The notes under the pieces are model-generated. The model did not search any database and was not told where the DNA came from. It saw only the letters and a list, made by a program, of their open reading frames with translations. DNA of 64,000 nucleotides. Origin: Kutzneria sp. CA-103260. Its GTDB lineage: Bacteria > Actinomycetota > Actinomycetes > Mycobacteriales > Pseudonocardiaceae. This document shows positions 6,886-14,972 of the stretch, in pieces (position 1 is the stretch's first letter; every line of letters begins with the position of its first letter). Position numbers and translations under genes: made by a program. The stretch is taken from assembly GCF_018263855.1 (NCBI RefSeq), contig NZ_CP073318.1, positions 5,456,001 to 5,520,000 of the forward strand, in the 5' to 3' direction.

Positions 6886-9669
6886 ATGTTCCAGGGCTAT
6901 CCGGAAGTCGTTGGCAGCACTGCCCGCTCGACCGTGTCGGACATCGAGGACGGCCTCGTGCCCGACCCGCGCTGGGAGACGGGCTCCGGCCCCGTGTCGC
7001 CGGTCCGCGCCATTCGTTCGGTGGACCGGCGCCAGGCGGTGCACCGAACGATTCTCGTCGTGGACGTCGAGGGGTTCGGCCACCCGCAACGGACCAACAA
7101 CGACCAGGTCGTGGTGCGGGGCGGGGTGTACCGAGCGCTGCGGATGGCCTTCGACGCGGCCGGAATCCCGTGGGACAGCTGTGAGATCGAGGACCGCGGG
7201 GACGGCGTGTTCGTGCTCGCCGGGGCGGAGGTGCCCAAGGCCGCGTTCGTCGACTCGCTGCCCAAGGCCCTGGCCACGGCGCTGCACCGGCACAACAACA
7301 CCCACCTGGCCCCGGAACGGATCCGGCTGCGGATGGCGCTGCACGCCGGCGAGATCGCCTACGACGACTTCGGGGTCACCGCGAAGTCGATCAACCTGGC
7401 GTTCCGGCTGCTCGACGCGCCGCCGCTGAAGGCGGCCCTGGCCGGCTCGCCGGGGGTGCTGGCGCTCATCGTCTCGTCCTGGTTCTTCCACGAGGTGGTT
7501 CGCAACAGCCGGATCGAGGACGCGATCACCTACCGGCACGCCGACGTCACCGTCAAGGAAACCGCGGTGCGGGCCTGGATCTGCCTTCCCGACCACCCCT
7601 ACGCGCCGGCCGACGCGCCTCTTCCGGCGCGGACCGCGCCGGTGCCGGTGCCCCGTCTGCCGGCCCGTCCCCGATCGTTCACCGGGCGGACCCGAGACCT
7701 GGCCTCGCTCACGAAGTCGTTGCCCACCAAGGCGGACGGCGCCGTCACGATCATCGCGATCGTCGGCATGGGTGGCGTCGGCAAGACCTGGCTCGCCCTG
7801 CAGTGGGCCCACGAGAACGCCCACCTGTTCCCCGACGGGCAGTTGTACGTGAACCTGCGCGGGTTCGACCCGTCCGGCACGCCGGTGGAACCGGTGGAGG
7901 CGGTGCGCGGATTCCTCGACGCGCTACGGCTGCCGCCGGCGTCGATCCCGTTCGACGCCGAGGGGCAGGCGGCGCTGTACCGGGACACGGTGGCGGACCG
8001 GCGCATGCTGATCGTGCTGGACAACGCCAGGGACAGCGGCCAGGTGGCGGCGCTGTTGCCCGACAGCCCGAGCTGCACGGTGCTGATCACCAGCCGCAAC
8101 CAGCTGACCGGGCTGGTCACCACCCATGACGCCCGGCCGCTGGCGCTGGACGTGTTGGACGCCCCGGACGCCAGGAACCTGCTCGCGAAGCGCCTGGACC
8201 CCGACCGGGTCGAAACCGACCGGACCGCGGTCGACGAGCTGGTGACCTACTGCGCCGGCCTGCCGCTCGCCCTGGGAATCGTGGCGGCGTGCGCGGCCAC
8301 CTACTCAGAACTTTCGCTGTCGTTGCTGGCCGCCGAGCTCGGCGAGGCGTCGGCCCGGCTGGACGCTCTGGACGGCGGCGAGCTCACCTCGAACCTGCGC
8401 GCCACGCTCTCCTGGTCCTACGAAGCGCTCGCCCCCGAGGCCGCCCGGGTGTTCCGGCTACTCGGCATGGTCCCGGGCCCCGACATCGGACTGCCCGCGA
8501 TCGCGGTCCTGACCGGACTGCCGGCCAGCCGGGTCACGGCGCTGCTCCGGCAGCTGGAGAACGCGCATCTGGTGCAGCGACAAGGCTCTCCTCGCTGCCG
8601 TATGCACGACCTGGTCCGGCTCTACGCCGCCGAGCGGGCCGCCGAACCGCGGTCGGGCGGGACACCAGCCCTGCGGCAGCTGGTCTCCTTCTACATCCAC
8701 GCCAGCTACGTCGGCGAGCGACTCCTGTACCCGCACCGCAAGCCGATCGACATCGGCGAACGGCCGAGCCACTTCGCCATCCCCAACTTCCCCGACGACG
8801 CCTCGATCCTGTCCTGGTTCGACGTCGAACACGCCGGTCTGCTCGCCGCACAGCAGGCCGCGGTCCGGCACGGCTGGCCGGAGCTGGCCTGGCAGCTGGC
8901 CTGGACGATGCACGGCTACCTGTTGCGGCGCGGGCACTTGCACGAGCAGCTGACGACCTGGCGAATCGCGCTCACCGCCGCGCGGCAACTGGGCGACCGC
9001 GCACTCGAAGGGCACGCGCACCGCCTGCTCGGCCAGGCCCACGCTCGGGCCGGAATGCGCACCGAGGCCGCCTCCCACCTGCACCGCGCGCTCGACCTGG
9101 CCAGCGAAGCCGGTGACACGCATGGGGAAGCCCGCGCGTACTACGACCTCACCTGGGTGTGGCGGCACGTGGACGACCGCCTGGCACTGGACTACGCCGA
9201 CCGGGCGTTCCGCCTGTTCCGGACGCTGGACAATCCGGTGTGGGAGGCGGAGGCGCTCAGCATGGTGGGCTGGCACCAGGCGCTGCTCGGCGACTTCCAG
9301 CAGTCCAGGGCCTCCTGCGAGCGGGCGCTGGCCCTGTTCGTCCGGCACGGCAACCGACAGGGCCAGGCCGTCACCCTCGACTGTCTCGGCTACATCGAAC
9401 ACCGCCGCGGCCGGCACGAGCGGGCCCTGGTCCGCTTCCAGGAATCCCTCAAGCTGTGCCGACACCTCGGCGCCACCTACTACGAGGCGGACACCCTCGA
9501 CCACCTGGCCCGAACCCACGCCGCGCTGGGACAACACGCCGAGGCCCGCGAGGCCTGGCAGCGTGCCCTGGACCTGAGCCGCGCTCAGCATCGGATCACC
9601 GACACGAACCGCATCACCCGTCAACTGGCGGCCATGGACGGCGAGACGGCCGCAGTGCCGGCACCATGA
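6886..9669 (+). CDS. STAND NTPase with cyclase-homology, NB-ARC and TPR domains
   Basis: A 927-aa signalling protein. Residues about 45-235 resemble a class III nucleotidyl cyclase homology domain (TILVVDVEGFG, EDRGDGVFV, RLRMALHAGE) that keeps some acidic positions but is probably a sensor rather than an active cyclase. An NB-ARC ATPase follows, with P-loop GMGGVGKTWLAL near 292, Walker B MLIVLDNARD near 370, sensor ITSRNQL near 405 and GLPLALG near 455. TPR-like helices fill the region from about 690 to the end. There is no BTAD or SARP DNA-binding domain. The start at 6886 has a strong GGGAGGAGG site. Proteins of this class act as nucleotide-switched scaffolds in regulation or defence; the role here is unknown. 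Confidence 0.88.
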   Translation: MFQGYPEVVGSTARSTVSDIEDGLVPDPRWETGSGPVSPVRAIRSVDRRQAVHRTILVVDVEGFGHPQRTNNDQVVVRGGVYRALRMAFDAAGIPWDSCEIEDRGDGVFVLAGAEVPKAAFVDSLPKALATALHRHNNTHLAPERIRLRMALHAGEIAYDDFGVTAKSINLAFRLLDAPPLKAALAGSPGVLALIVSSWFFHEVVRNSRIEDAITYRHADVTVKETAVRAWICLPDHPYAPADAPLPARTAPVPVPRLPARPRSFTGRTRDLASLTKSLPTKADGAVTIIAIVGMGGVGKTWLALQWAHENAHLFPDGQLYVNLRGFDPSGTPVEPVEAVRGFLDALRLPPASIPFDAEGQAALYRDTVADRRMLIVLDNARDSGQVAALLPDSPSCTVLITSRNQLTGLVTTHDARPLALDVLDAPDARNLLAKRLDPDRVETDRTAVDELVTYCAGLPLALGIVAACAATYSELSLSLLAAELGEASARLDALDGGELTSNLRATLSWSYEALAPEAARVFRLLGMVPGPDIGLPAIAVLTGLPASRVTALLRQLENAHLVQRQGSPRCRMHDLVRLYAAERAAEPRSGGTPALRQLVSFYIHASYVGERLLYPHRKPIDIGERPSHFAIPNFPDDASILSWFDVEHAGLLAAQQAAVRHGWPELAWQLAWTMHGYLLRRGHLHEQLTTWRIALTAARQLGDRALEGHAHRLLGQAHARAGMRTEAASHLHRALDLASEAGDTHGEARAYYDLTWVWRHVDDRLALDYADRAFRLFRTLDNPVWEAEALSMVGWHQALLGDFQQSRASCERALALFVRHGNRQGQAVTLDCLGYIEHRRGRHERALVRFQESLKLCRHLGATYYEADTLDHLARTHAALGQHAEAREAWQRALDLSRAQHRITDTNRITRQLAAMDGETAAVPAP

Positions 9670-9681
9670 GACGCAGAAACG

Positions 9682-9710
9682 AAAAACAGCCGACGAAGAT
9701 CGTCGGCTTG
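9682..9710 (-). terminator. Rho-independent terminator for the MmyB regulator at 9768
   Basis: A perfect 9-bp stem (AGCCGACGA at 9688-9696, TCGTCGGCT at 9700-9708) with a 3-base loop. Read leftward it is followed by a run of five T residues, so it ends the minus-strand regulator 58 bp after its stop. It also sits just behind the STAND gene. Confidence 0.75.
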
Positions 9711-9767
9711 CTCATCCACTGACGCGCATTGTCACCGCATATCCCGGTGGACGAAGAGAAATGTGGT

Positions 9768-10640
9768 TCAGCCGTGTCGCTCGGCCGAGGGGCGACGCGA
9801 AAGGCCGTTGTTTTCGGCCTGCGTCAGTGAGGACGACCCCAGAAGCGCCAGCTTTTCGTCGTCCGAGGAGCCAGCCTCCGCGTGGTAGATGACGAGAGTG
9901 AGGCCGTCCGTTCCGCTGATCGCGAGCCTCTCACGATGCAGACGCAACTCGCCCACCTGTGGGTGGTCGAACGGGACCGAGGTAGCGCGCTGCGCCGCCA
10001 CGTCGTGGCGGTTCCACAGGGCGCGGAAGCGCGGGCTCGCCAGGCAGAGTTCTCCGATGAGCTCGACGAGGCGCGGGTCGTCGGTGTCGGTGCCCACGGA
10101 CCGGCGGAGGCTGGCGGCGTAGCACGCTGTGGTCCCGTCCCAGTCCAGGTGGAGGGATTGCTCCGCCGGGTCGAGAAACACGTCGAGCAACTGGTTGCCC
10201 CCAACCGACAGGCGCGGCGACAGCGCGGTCGCCACGGCGTTGGCGGCCAGGATGTCGAAATAGCGGCCCTCAACAAACGCGGGATACGGCAGGGGCGGCA
10301 GGAGCTTGACGGTACTGGCCGGCACCGTCTCGGTCCGCGGCCTGCGCCGCGTCCGCCGGGGCTTGTCCGCCCCCAGGCTCAGCAGGTGGGCCGTGTGCTC
10401 GTCGTCGAGTTGGAAGACACGGGCGATGGATTCGAGAACCTGCACGGACGGATTGCGCTCGCGTCCCCGCTCCAGGCGCAGGTAGTAGTCGACGCTGATC
10501 CCGGCGAGCATGGCAACTTCTTCGCGCCTCAAGCCGGGCACCCGCCGTCCACCGAGATCGGGGACGCCCGCCTGCTCGGGCGGGACAAGCCCGCGGCGGG
10601 CGCGGAGGTATTCGCCCAGGTGGTTCGGCTTGTCGGTCAT
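9768..10640 (-). CDS. XRE/MmyB-type transcriptional regulator
   Basis: A 290-aa paralogue of the regulator at 1792: HTH residues about 10-75 (RRVPGLRREEVAMLAGIS, YYLRLERGRE) followed by an MmyB-like C-terminal domain (NAVATALSPRLS, GELRLHRERLAISG). The start at 10638-10640 gives MTDKPNHLGEYLRARR and fits the family; the longer upstream frame is rejected. It is divergent from the MDR reductase at 10781 and probably controls it through the CACT-containing motif in the gap. A clear terminator lies downstream. Confidence 0.9.
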   Translation of the reverse strand: MTDKPNHLGEYLRARRGLVPPEQAGVPDLGGRRVPGLRREEVAMLAGISVDYYLRLERGRERNPSVQVLESIARVFQLDDEHTAHLLSLGADKPRRTRRRPRTETVPASTVKLLPPLPYPAFVEGRYFDILAANAVATALSPRLSVGGNQLLDVFLDPAEQSLHLDWDGTTACYAASLRRSVGTDTDDPRLVELIGELCLASPRFRALWNRHDVAAQRATSVPFDHPQVGELRLHRERLAISGTDGLTLVIYHAEAGSSDDEKLALLGSSSLTQAENNGLSRRPSAERHG

Positions 10641-10679
10641 GAAAGCACGGTAACTCGCGGGTGATCGGGCCTGGGAGGA

Positions 10680-10709
10680 CCTGTCACTACCCGGGTCCGC
10701 GAGAGCACT
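10680..10709. promoter_or_regulatory. Candidate operator matching the site at 2659
   Basis: CCTGTCACTACCCGGGTCC plus a second CACT 21 bp later, in the gap between the second MmyB regulator and the MDR reductase. The core agrees with the site at 2659 at most positions (CCTG-CACT-CC-GG). Proposed as the regulator's binding site. Confidence 0.45.
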
Positions 10710-10780
10710 GGTTGGGTCCCGGCGGGTGGCGTTCTGTCGAGGACACACCAGTTGGCCCGCCCTACGAGAGGCAGACAAGC

Positions 10781-11809
10781 GTGAGCGCGCGCGTGAATCG
10801 GCAGATCATCTTGGCGGCACGGCCGCACGGAAACCCGAAGGAGAGCGACTTCGAGATCGTGGAGCGCCCCGTGCCCGTCCCCGGCGACGGACAAGTGCTC
10901 GTTCGCAACATCCTGGTCTCGCTGGATCCCTTCAACCGCATCCTGATGGGGAACGCGAACAGCGACCAGACGCCCATCGCGCTCGGCGACACGATGTTCG
11001 GCTTCACGGTCGCCGTCGTCGAGCAGAGCGACAATCCCGCGTTCGCTGTCGGTGCCCACGTCGCCGGCTTCACCGGCGCCACCGGTTGGCAGGATTACGC
11101 CGTGTCCGACGGGTCGGACCTTCGGGTGGTCGATCCGGACGCGGCGCCGTTGGCGGCGAACCTCGGCGTGCTCGGCGTGACGGGCCTCACGGCCTGGGTC
11201 GGCCTGACCAAGATCCTGGACCCGAAGCCGGGTGGAACGCTCGTCGTCACCGCTGCGGCCGGCGCCGTCGGCTCGGCCGCGGCTCAGATCGGAAAGCTCC
11301 GGGGATACCGGGTCGTGGGGATCGCGGGCGGGCCCGAGAAGACCCGCCACCTGCTCGATGATCTCGGTCTGGACGCCGCCGCCGACTACAAGGCGCCCGA
11401 CTTCGCCGAGCAACTCGCCCGCGCCGTGCCCGATGGAATCGACACCCTCTACGAGAACGTGGGTGTCGCCCTGTTCCCCGCGCTGCCGGCGCACCTGAAC
11501 CGGAACGCGCAGGTCGCCCTGGGCGGCGTCATGTCGCAGATCACGCGCACCGGGGCTTTCGAGGGACCGGACCATCTGCCGGACCTGCTGCGGGCGGCCA
11601 TCTACAAGACCCTCACCATCCGCGGCTTCAACGTGACCGAGTTCTACGACTACTACCCCGAATTCCTCGCTGATCTCGCCCCGGCCGTCGCGACACAGAA
11701 GCTGCACTACAGCACACACGTCATCGAAGGGCTGGAGGCAATCCCCGTCGCGTTCCCGGAGATGTTCACCGGCCGCGTCGCCGGCAAGATGATCGCGAAG
11801 ATCGGCTGA
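10781..11809 (+). CDS. NADP-dependent oxidoreductase (MDR family, prostaglandin/curcumin reductase-like)
   Basis: A 342-aa medium-chain dehydrogenase/reductase of the zinc-free type that usually reduces alpha,beta-unsaturated carbonyls with NADPH. Marks are the N-terminal LAARPHGNPKESDFEIVE, SLDPFNRILMG near 45, and the cofactor loop AAAGAVGSAAAQIGKLRG near 155. The GTG at 10781 is chosen because GAGAGG lies about 9 bases upstream and the family begins at this point; an in-frame GTG at 10661 would run back through the regulator's promoter. The gene is divergent from the MmyB regulator at 10640. An inverted repeat lies 38 bp after the stop. Confidence 0.9.
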   Translation: MSARVNRQIILAARPHGNPKESDFEIVERPVPVPGDGQVLVRNILVSLDPFNRILMGNANSDQTPIALGDTMFGFTVAVVEQSDNPAFAVGAHVAGFTGATGWQDYAVSDGSDLRVVDPDAAPLAANLGVLGVTGLTAWVGLTKILDPKPGGTLVVTAAAGAVGSAAAQIGKLRGYRVVGIAGGPEKTRHLLDDLGLDAAADYKAPDFAEQLARAVPDGIDTLYENVGVALFPALPAHLNRNAQVALGGVMSQITRTGAFEGPDHLPDLLRAAIYKTLTIRGFNVTEFYDYYPEFLADLAPAVATQKLHYSTHVIEGLEAIPVAFPEMFTGRVAGKMIAKIG

Positions 11810-11847
11810 GACAGGCACCGGTCCGGCCCGCGGGGTGATCAGCTGAG

Positions 11848-11873
11848 TTCGATGGCGGTTCGTTGCCATCGAA
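11848..11873 (+). terminator. Hairpin downstream of the MDR gene
   Basis: Perfect 9-bp inverted repeat (TTCGATGGC at 11848-11856, GCCATCGAA at 11865-11873, loop of 8). It lies 38 bp after the MDR stop. No T-run follows, so terminator function is plausible but not certain. Confidence 0.4.
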
Positions 11874-11941
11874 TCCCGCTCGATCGTCACGCCTCACGAC
11901 GTGGGTGGCGGTGGTGGGCCTGGCGGAGTCACGCAGGTTTG

Positions 11942-12040
11942 TCATCTGCACGAAACGCGCACAGCGATGCGGTTCCGGTCGAGCAGCAGTTCCTTGGCCT
12001 CCCAGTGAAGGTTCGGAACGGCGTCGATGCTGTGCTTCAT
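11942..12040 (-). pseudogene. Possible remnant of a SnoaL-like ester cyclase
   Basis: A 32-codon frame reads MKHSIDAVPNLHWEAKELLL then DRNRIAVRVSCR and stop. The pattern (Met/Arg, 'aiPdL.we..elL.dgdrVavR') resembles the middle of SnoaL-like ester cyclases, which are normally about 130 aa. The in-frame extension upstream (VVVIAD) also fits, but there is no room for the rest because the aldo/keto reductase stop is at 12061. Probably a decayed fragment; the resemblance is by eye only. Confidence 0.35.
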
Positions 12041-12060
12041 ATCGGCGATGACGACGACTG

Positions 12061-13014
12061 CTACATGTCGTGCTCCCAGCTGCCGCGCGTGTCGACGTCC
12101 GCAGCATCCGCCAGCGCCTCCAGCTCCGCGATCTCCTCGTCGGCGAGCTCGATGCCGCGAGCTCGGACCAACCCGTCGAGGTAACCCGCCTTCGTGACCC
12201 CGATGATCGGGGTGGTCCCCTTGACGATGGCCCAGGCGGTGGCGACGTCGGCGGCGGACGCGCCTCGGTCCTCGCCGATCGCCCCCATCCTGTCCGTCAG
12301 CGCCTGCAACTGGGGCAGGATGCCGTTGTACACAGCCGCCCGGCTGCTGCCCTCCGGCAACGGATGGGCCGGGCTGTACCTGCCGGTCAGCGCCCCTTGC
12401 TCGAGGACCATGTAGGAAAAGAACCGCACGTCGTGCTCGCGGCAGTGATCAAGAATGCCCGCCCGCTCAGAGTTCCGGTACAGGAGACTGCAGTGGTTCT
12501 GGACCGCCTCCACACGGAAGCCGGCCTCGCCGAGGATCTGATCGGCGAGAGCGATCTCCTTCATGTTGTGGTTCGAGACGCCGACATGCTTGATCCTGCC
12601 GCTCCGCAGCAGCGGAATCAGAAGCGGCGTCCAACGGGCCACGTCGGCAGGGTTGTGGATCCAGTACAGATCCACATAGTCCGTACCCATTCGGTCGAGG
12701 CTCTGCTCCAGCATGTCCGCGACCGGATCGTCGCCGTCGCCCGCGACCTGCGGGGTGAACTTCGTCGACAGCTGGTACTCGCTGCGGGCGTAGCCCTTCA
12801 GCGCCTGAGCGAGGACCGTCTCCGAGTGGCCCATGCCGTACACCACCGCGGTGTCCCACAGGGTGAACCCGTTCGATTGCGCCTTCTCGACGACCTCTCG
12901 CAGGCCGGACGCGGTCAGCTGACTGCCGAAATAGCCGTCGCCCACTTCGCCGCTGTCTCCCCAGGCCCACGTGCCCAGCGCCACCGCCGGCGCTGTCAGC
13001 GTCTTGCTCGTCAT
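12061..13014 (-). CDS. Aldo/keto reductase
   Basis: A 317-aa aldo/keto reductase with an intact catalytic set: Asp and Tyr in LWDTAVVYGMGHSE near 50-55, Lys in LSTKFTP near 85, and His in DLYWIHNPAD near 117. It reduces carbonyls with NADPH; substrate unknown. The ATG at 13014 (MTSKTLTAP) is chosen because GGAGG sits 8 bases upstream; the upstream in-frame ATG at 13029 would contain that ribosome site. It is divergent from the third MmyB regulator at 13134, 119 bp away. Confidence 0.9.
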   Translation of the reverse strand: MTSKTLTAPAVALGTWAWGDSGEVGDGYFGSQLTASGLREVVEKAQSNGFTLWDTAVVYGMGHSETVLAQALKGYARSEYQLSTKFTPQVAGDGDDPVADMLEQSLDRMGTDYVDLYWIHNPADVARWTPLLIPLLRSGRIKHVGVSNHNMKEIALADQILGEAGFRVEAVQNHCSLLYRNSERAGILDHCREHDVRFFSYMVLEQGALTGRYSPAHPLPEGSSRAAVYNGILPQLQALTDRMGAIGEDRGASAADVATAWAIVKGTTPIIGVTKAGYLDGLVRARGIELADEEIAELEALADAADVDTRGSWEHDM

Positions 13015-13088
13015 GTCCCCTGCCTCCATTGCTTGTTTCGATCCCCAGGAGACCGCGATCGCCGCCACCGGAGAAGGTCGCGTTTACA

Positions 13089-13109
13089 GGGGGTATGACC
13101 TCAACCCCC
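13089..13109. promoter_or_regulatory. GGGGGT / ACCCCC inverted repeat between AKR and regulator
   Basis: GGGGGT (13089-13094) and ACCCCC (13104-13109) flank a 9-base spacer in the divergent promoter region of the aldo/keto reductase and the third MmyB regulator. Candidate operator. It does not match the CACT motif of the other two pairs. Confidence 0.35.
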
Positions 13110-13133
13110 CTCGCGCCGTGACCAGCGGCTACC

Positions 13134-14063
13134 GTGAATGACATGGACCAGCAGCCCGGGAACCGCGGCGAAATCCGGCACTTCCTTGCCAGCCGGCGCG
13201 CCAAAATCACCCCGGCGCAGGCCGGACTGCCGACCAGCGCCCGTCGCCGGGTCGCCGGGCTGCGGCGCGAGGAGGTCGCCGTCCTTGCCGGTGTGAGCAC
13301 GGAGTGGTACACGCGGCTGGAGAAGGGTCACATCGGCGGCGTGTCCGAAGACGTCCTGGACGCGGTCGCTCGCGCCCTGCGACTGGACGACAACGAACGC
13401 ACTTACCTGTTTGACCTGGCCCGGTCATCGCGGCCCGAGAGTCGCACGCCATCGCGTCGCAGGGACGTCGAGGTCCCGCCCCGGGTCCAGTGGCTGCTCG
13501 ACTCCATGACGATGTCCTCGGCGTTCGTACGCAACGGCCGCACGGACGTCGTCGCCAGCAACCCCCTGGCCCGAGCCCTGCACGCGCCGATGTTCGACAG
13601 CGCCACCGTCGACCAGCGCGGCCGCCCCAACATCGCCCGCTACATCTTCCTCGACCCCGGCGCACATGACTTCTTCGTCGACTGGGACGCCGCCGGCAAT
13701 GCCACCGCCGCCCTGCTGCGCGCCGAGGCCGGGCGCGAGCCCCGCGACCGGGCACTGCGCGAACTCGTCGGCGAGCTGTGCACCCTCAGCCCCGAGTTCC
13801 GCGGCCTGTGGGCCATGCACGACGTCCTGATCCGCCACGACGGCATCAAACGGCTCCAGCACCCCGACGTCGGCCACCTGGAACTGACCTTCCAGTCCCT
13901 CGACCTACCCCTGTCCGGCCGAGCCGTGCACAACCTGATCACATACACCGCCGAACCCGGCACCGCATCCGAAGACCGGCTCAAACTCCTCGCCAGCTGG
14001 GCAGCTACGCAATCTCGGGCGGCAGAGCCCACCCGCCACTCTCCTCAGCCCGGGCCGCTCTGA
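13134..14063 (+). CDS. XRE/MmyB-type transcriptional regulator
   Basis: A 309-aa regulator with HTH at residues about 10-75 (RRRVAGLRREEVAVLAGVS, EWYTRLEKGHIGGVSEDVLD) and an MmyB-like ligand domain (NGRTDVVASNPLARALHAPM). Two close starts are possible: GTG 13134 or ATG 13143 (MDQQPGN); neither has a strong ribosome site. It is divergent from the aldo/keto reductase at 13014, the third regulator-oxidoreductase pair in this region, and belongs to a somewhat different subgroup (EWYTRLEKG instead of DYYLRLE.G). Confidence 0.88.
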   Translation: MNDMDQQPGNRGEIRHFLASRRAKITPAQAGLPTSARRRVAGLRREEVAVLAGVSTEWYTRLEKGHIGGVSEDVLDAVARALRLDDNERTYLFDLARSSRPESRTPSRRRDVEVPPRVQWLLDSMTMSSAFVRNGRTDVVASNPLARALHAPMFDSATVDQRGRPNIARYIFLDPGAHDFFVDWDAAGNATAALLRAEAGREPRDRALRELVGELCTLSPEFRGLWAMHDVLIRHDGIKRLQHPDVGHLELTFQSLDLPLSGRAVHNLITYTAEPGTASEDRLKLLASWAATQSRAAEPTRHSPQPGPL

Positions 14064-14076
14064 TCCGTCGCGGTTC

Positions 14077-14117
14077 GCGCGGCCGGGAATCCGGGGTACG
14101 AACTCGACCGGCCGCGC
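14077..14117. terminator. Hairpin between convergent regulator genes
   Basis: A perfect 10-bp inverted repeat (GCGCGGCCGG at 14077-14086, CCGGCCGCGC at 14108-14117) with a 21-base loop, lying between the convergent ends of the MmyB regulator (14063) and the GntR gene (14130). No T-run; possible bidirectional terminator. Confidence 0.4.
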
Positions 14118-14129
14118 TGCTGAGGCGCG

Positions 14130-14834
14130 TCAGGCTTCCGTCGTGGGTTCGTGCTGGGTGCGGTCGGCCAGTCCGGCCGCGGTCAGGGTGAGGTGCTGGG
14201 CCAGCGCCGCGGCTGCGGCGTCGGCATCGCGCGCCAGCGCGGCATCCTCCAGCCGGCGGTGTTCACCGAGGTGGTCCCGGTCGGGGGTGCGGTGGGCCGA
14301 CCAGCGGCGGGCGAGTTCGCTCGCGGTCCACATTCGGTCGAAGGTCTCCAGAAGGATCGCGTTGCCGCATCCCTCCAGCAGGGTGCGGTGGAAGATCCGG
14401 TGCGCTTCGGCCCATGCGTCGCTGTAGTGCTCGCCTTCCCCGGGGACGAACGCCGGGGTGCGGGCGAGACGGTGATGGGCGGCCCGCACGCGGGACTCCC
14501 AGTCCAGGTCACCGCGCTCGATGGACATGCGCAGGAGAACAGGTTCGACGGCCCGCCGAGCCTCCGCGATCTCCTGCCAGCGATGATCGGAGAAGGCCGG
14601 GACAGCGAAGCCACGGTTCGGCAGCCGGTCGGCGAGGCCCTCGCCAACCAGACGCACGAGTGCCTCGCGCACGACGGCCAGGCTCACGCTCTGTTCCTTG
14701 GCGAGATCCTGCGGTTTGAGGGCATCACCGGGTGCGTGGGCGCCGTGCATGATCGCGTCCCGCAGGTGCGCATAGACCTGCTCAGAGAGCATGGGCTTGC
14801 CCCGCGAGGTCGTGGCACCCGTCGTTCGCGTCAT
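14130..14834 (-). CDS. GntR-family regulator, FadR/FCD subfamily
   Basis: A 234-aa repressor. The winged HTH spans residues about 15-85 (LSEQVYAHLRDAIMHGAHAPGDAL, KEQSVSLAVVREALVRLVGEGL, NRGFAV) and an all-helical FCD ligand domain follows (EARRAVEPVLLRM, AHHRLA, AHRIFHRTLLEGCGN) with the histidine-rich metal/carboxylate site of the subfamily. A perfect 16-bp palindrome lies 24-39 bp upstream of the start, which fits autoregulation. It is divergent from the PEBP-SRPBCC fusion at 14973, a likely target. The effector is probably an organic acid by family precedent; not shown here. Confidence 0.9.
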   Translation of the reverse strand: MTRTTGATTSRGKPMLSEQVYAHLRDAIMHGAHAPGDALKPQDLAKEQSVSLAVVREALVRLVGEGLADRLPNRGFAVPAFSDHRWQEIAEARRAVEPVLLRMSIERGDLDWESRVRAAHHRLARTPAFVPGEGEHYSDAWAEAHRIFHRTLLEGCGNAILLETFDRMWTASELARRWSAHRTPDRDHLGEHRRLEDAALARDADAAAAALAQHLTLTAAGLADRTQHEPTTEA

Positions 14835-14857
14835 GGCCAGAGTATAGACAGGGCGAG

Positions 14858-14873
14858 AGATAATCGATTATCT
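14858..14873. promoter_or_regulatory. Perfect 16-bp palindrome, probable GntR operator
   Basis: AGATAATCGATTATCT is a perfect palindrome in AT-rich DNA between the divergent GntR gene (start 14834) and the PEBP-SRPBCC gene (start 14973). Its size and position suit a GntR/FCD dimer controlling both genes. Confidence 0.65.
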
Positions 14874-14972
14874 GTGATATGGTCGATCCGGAGGCCGAGA
14901 GGCGAGGGCCGGGCCTCCCGACGAGACCCCACCCTCGGCACGTCACCAACGCGGCAGGAAAGGAACGACGCG

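Noticed and set aside
9670..9722. Short peptide frame MRRRNEKQPTKIVGLLIH after the STAND gene
   Set aside because: It lies over the terminator hairpin and has no ribosome site of its own.
14151..14972. Upstream extension of the PEBP-SRPBCC frame
   Set aside because: It runs antisense through the GntR gene and operator; the ATG at 14973 has a ribosome site and matches the domain start.
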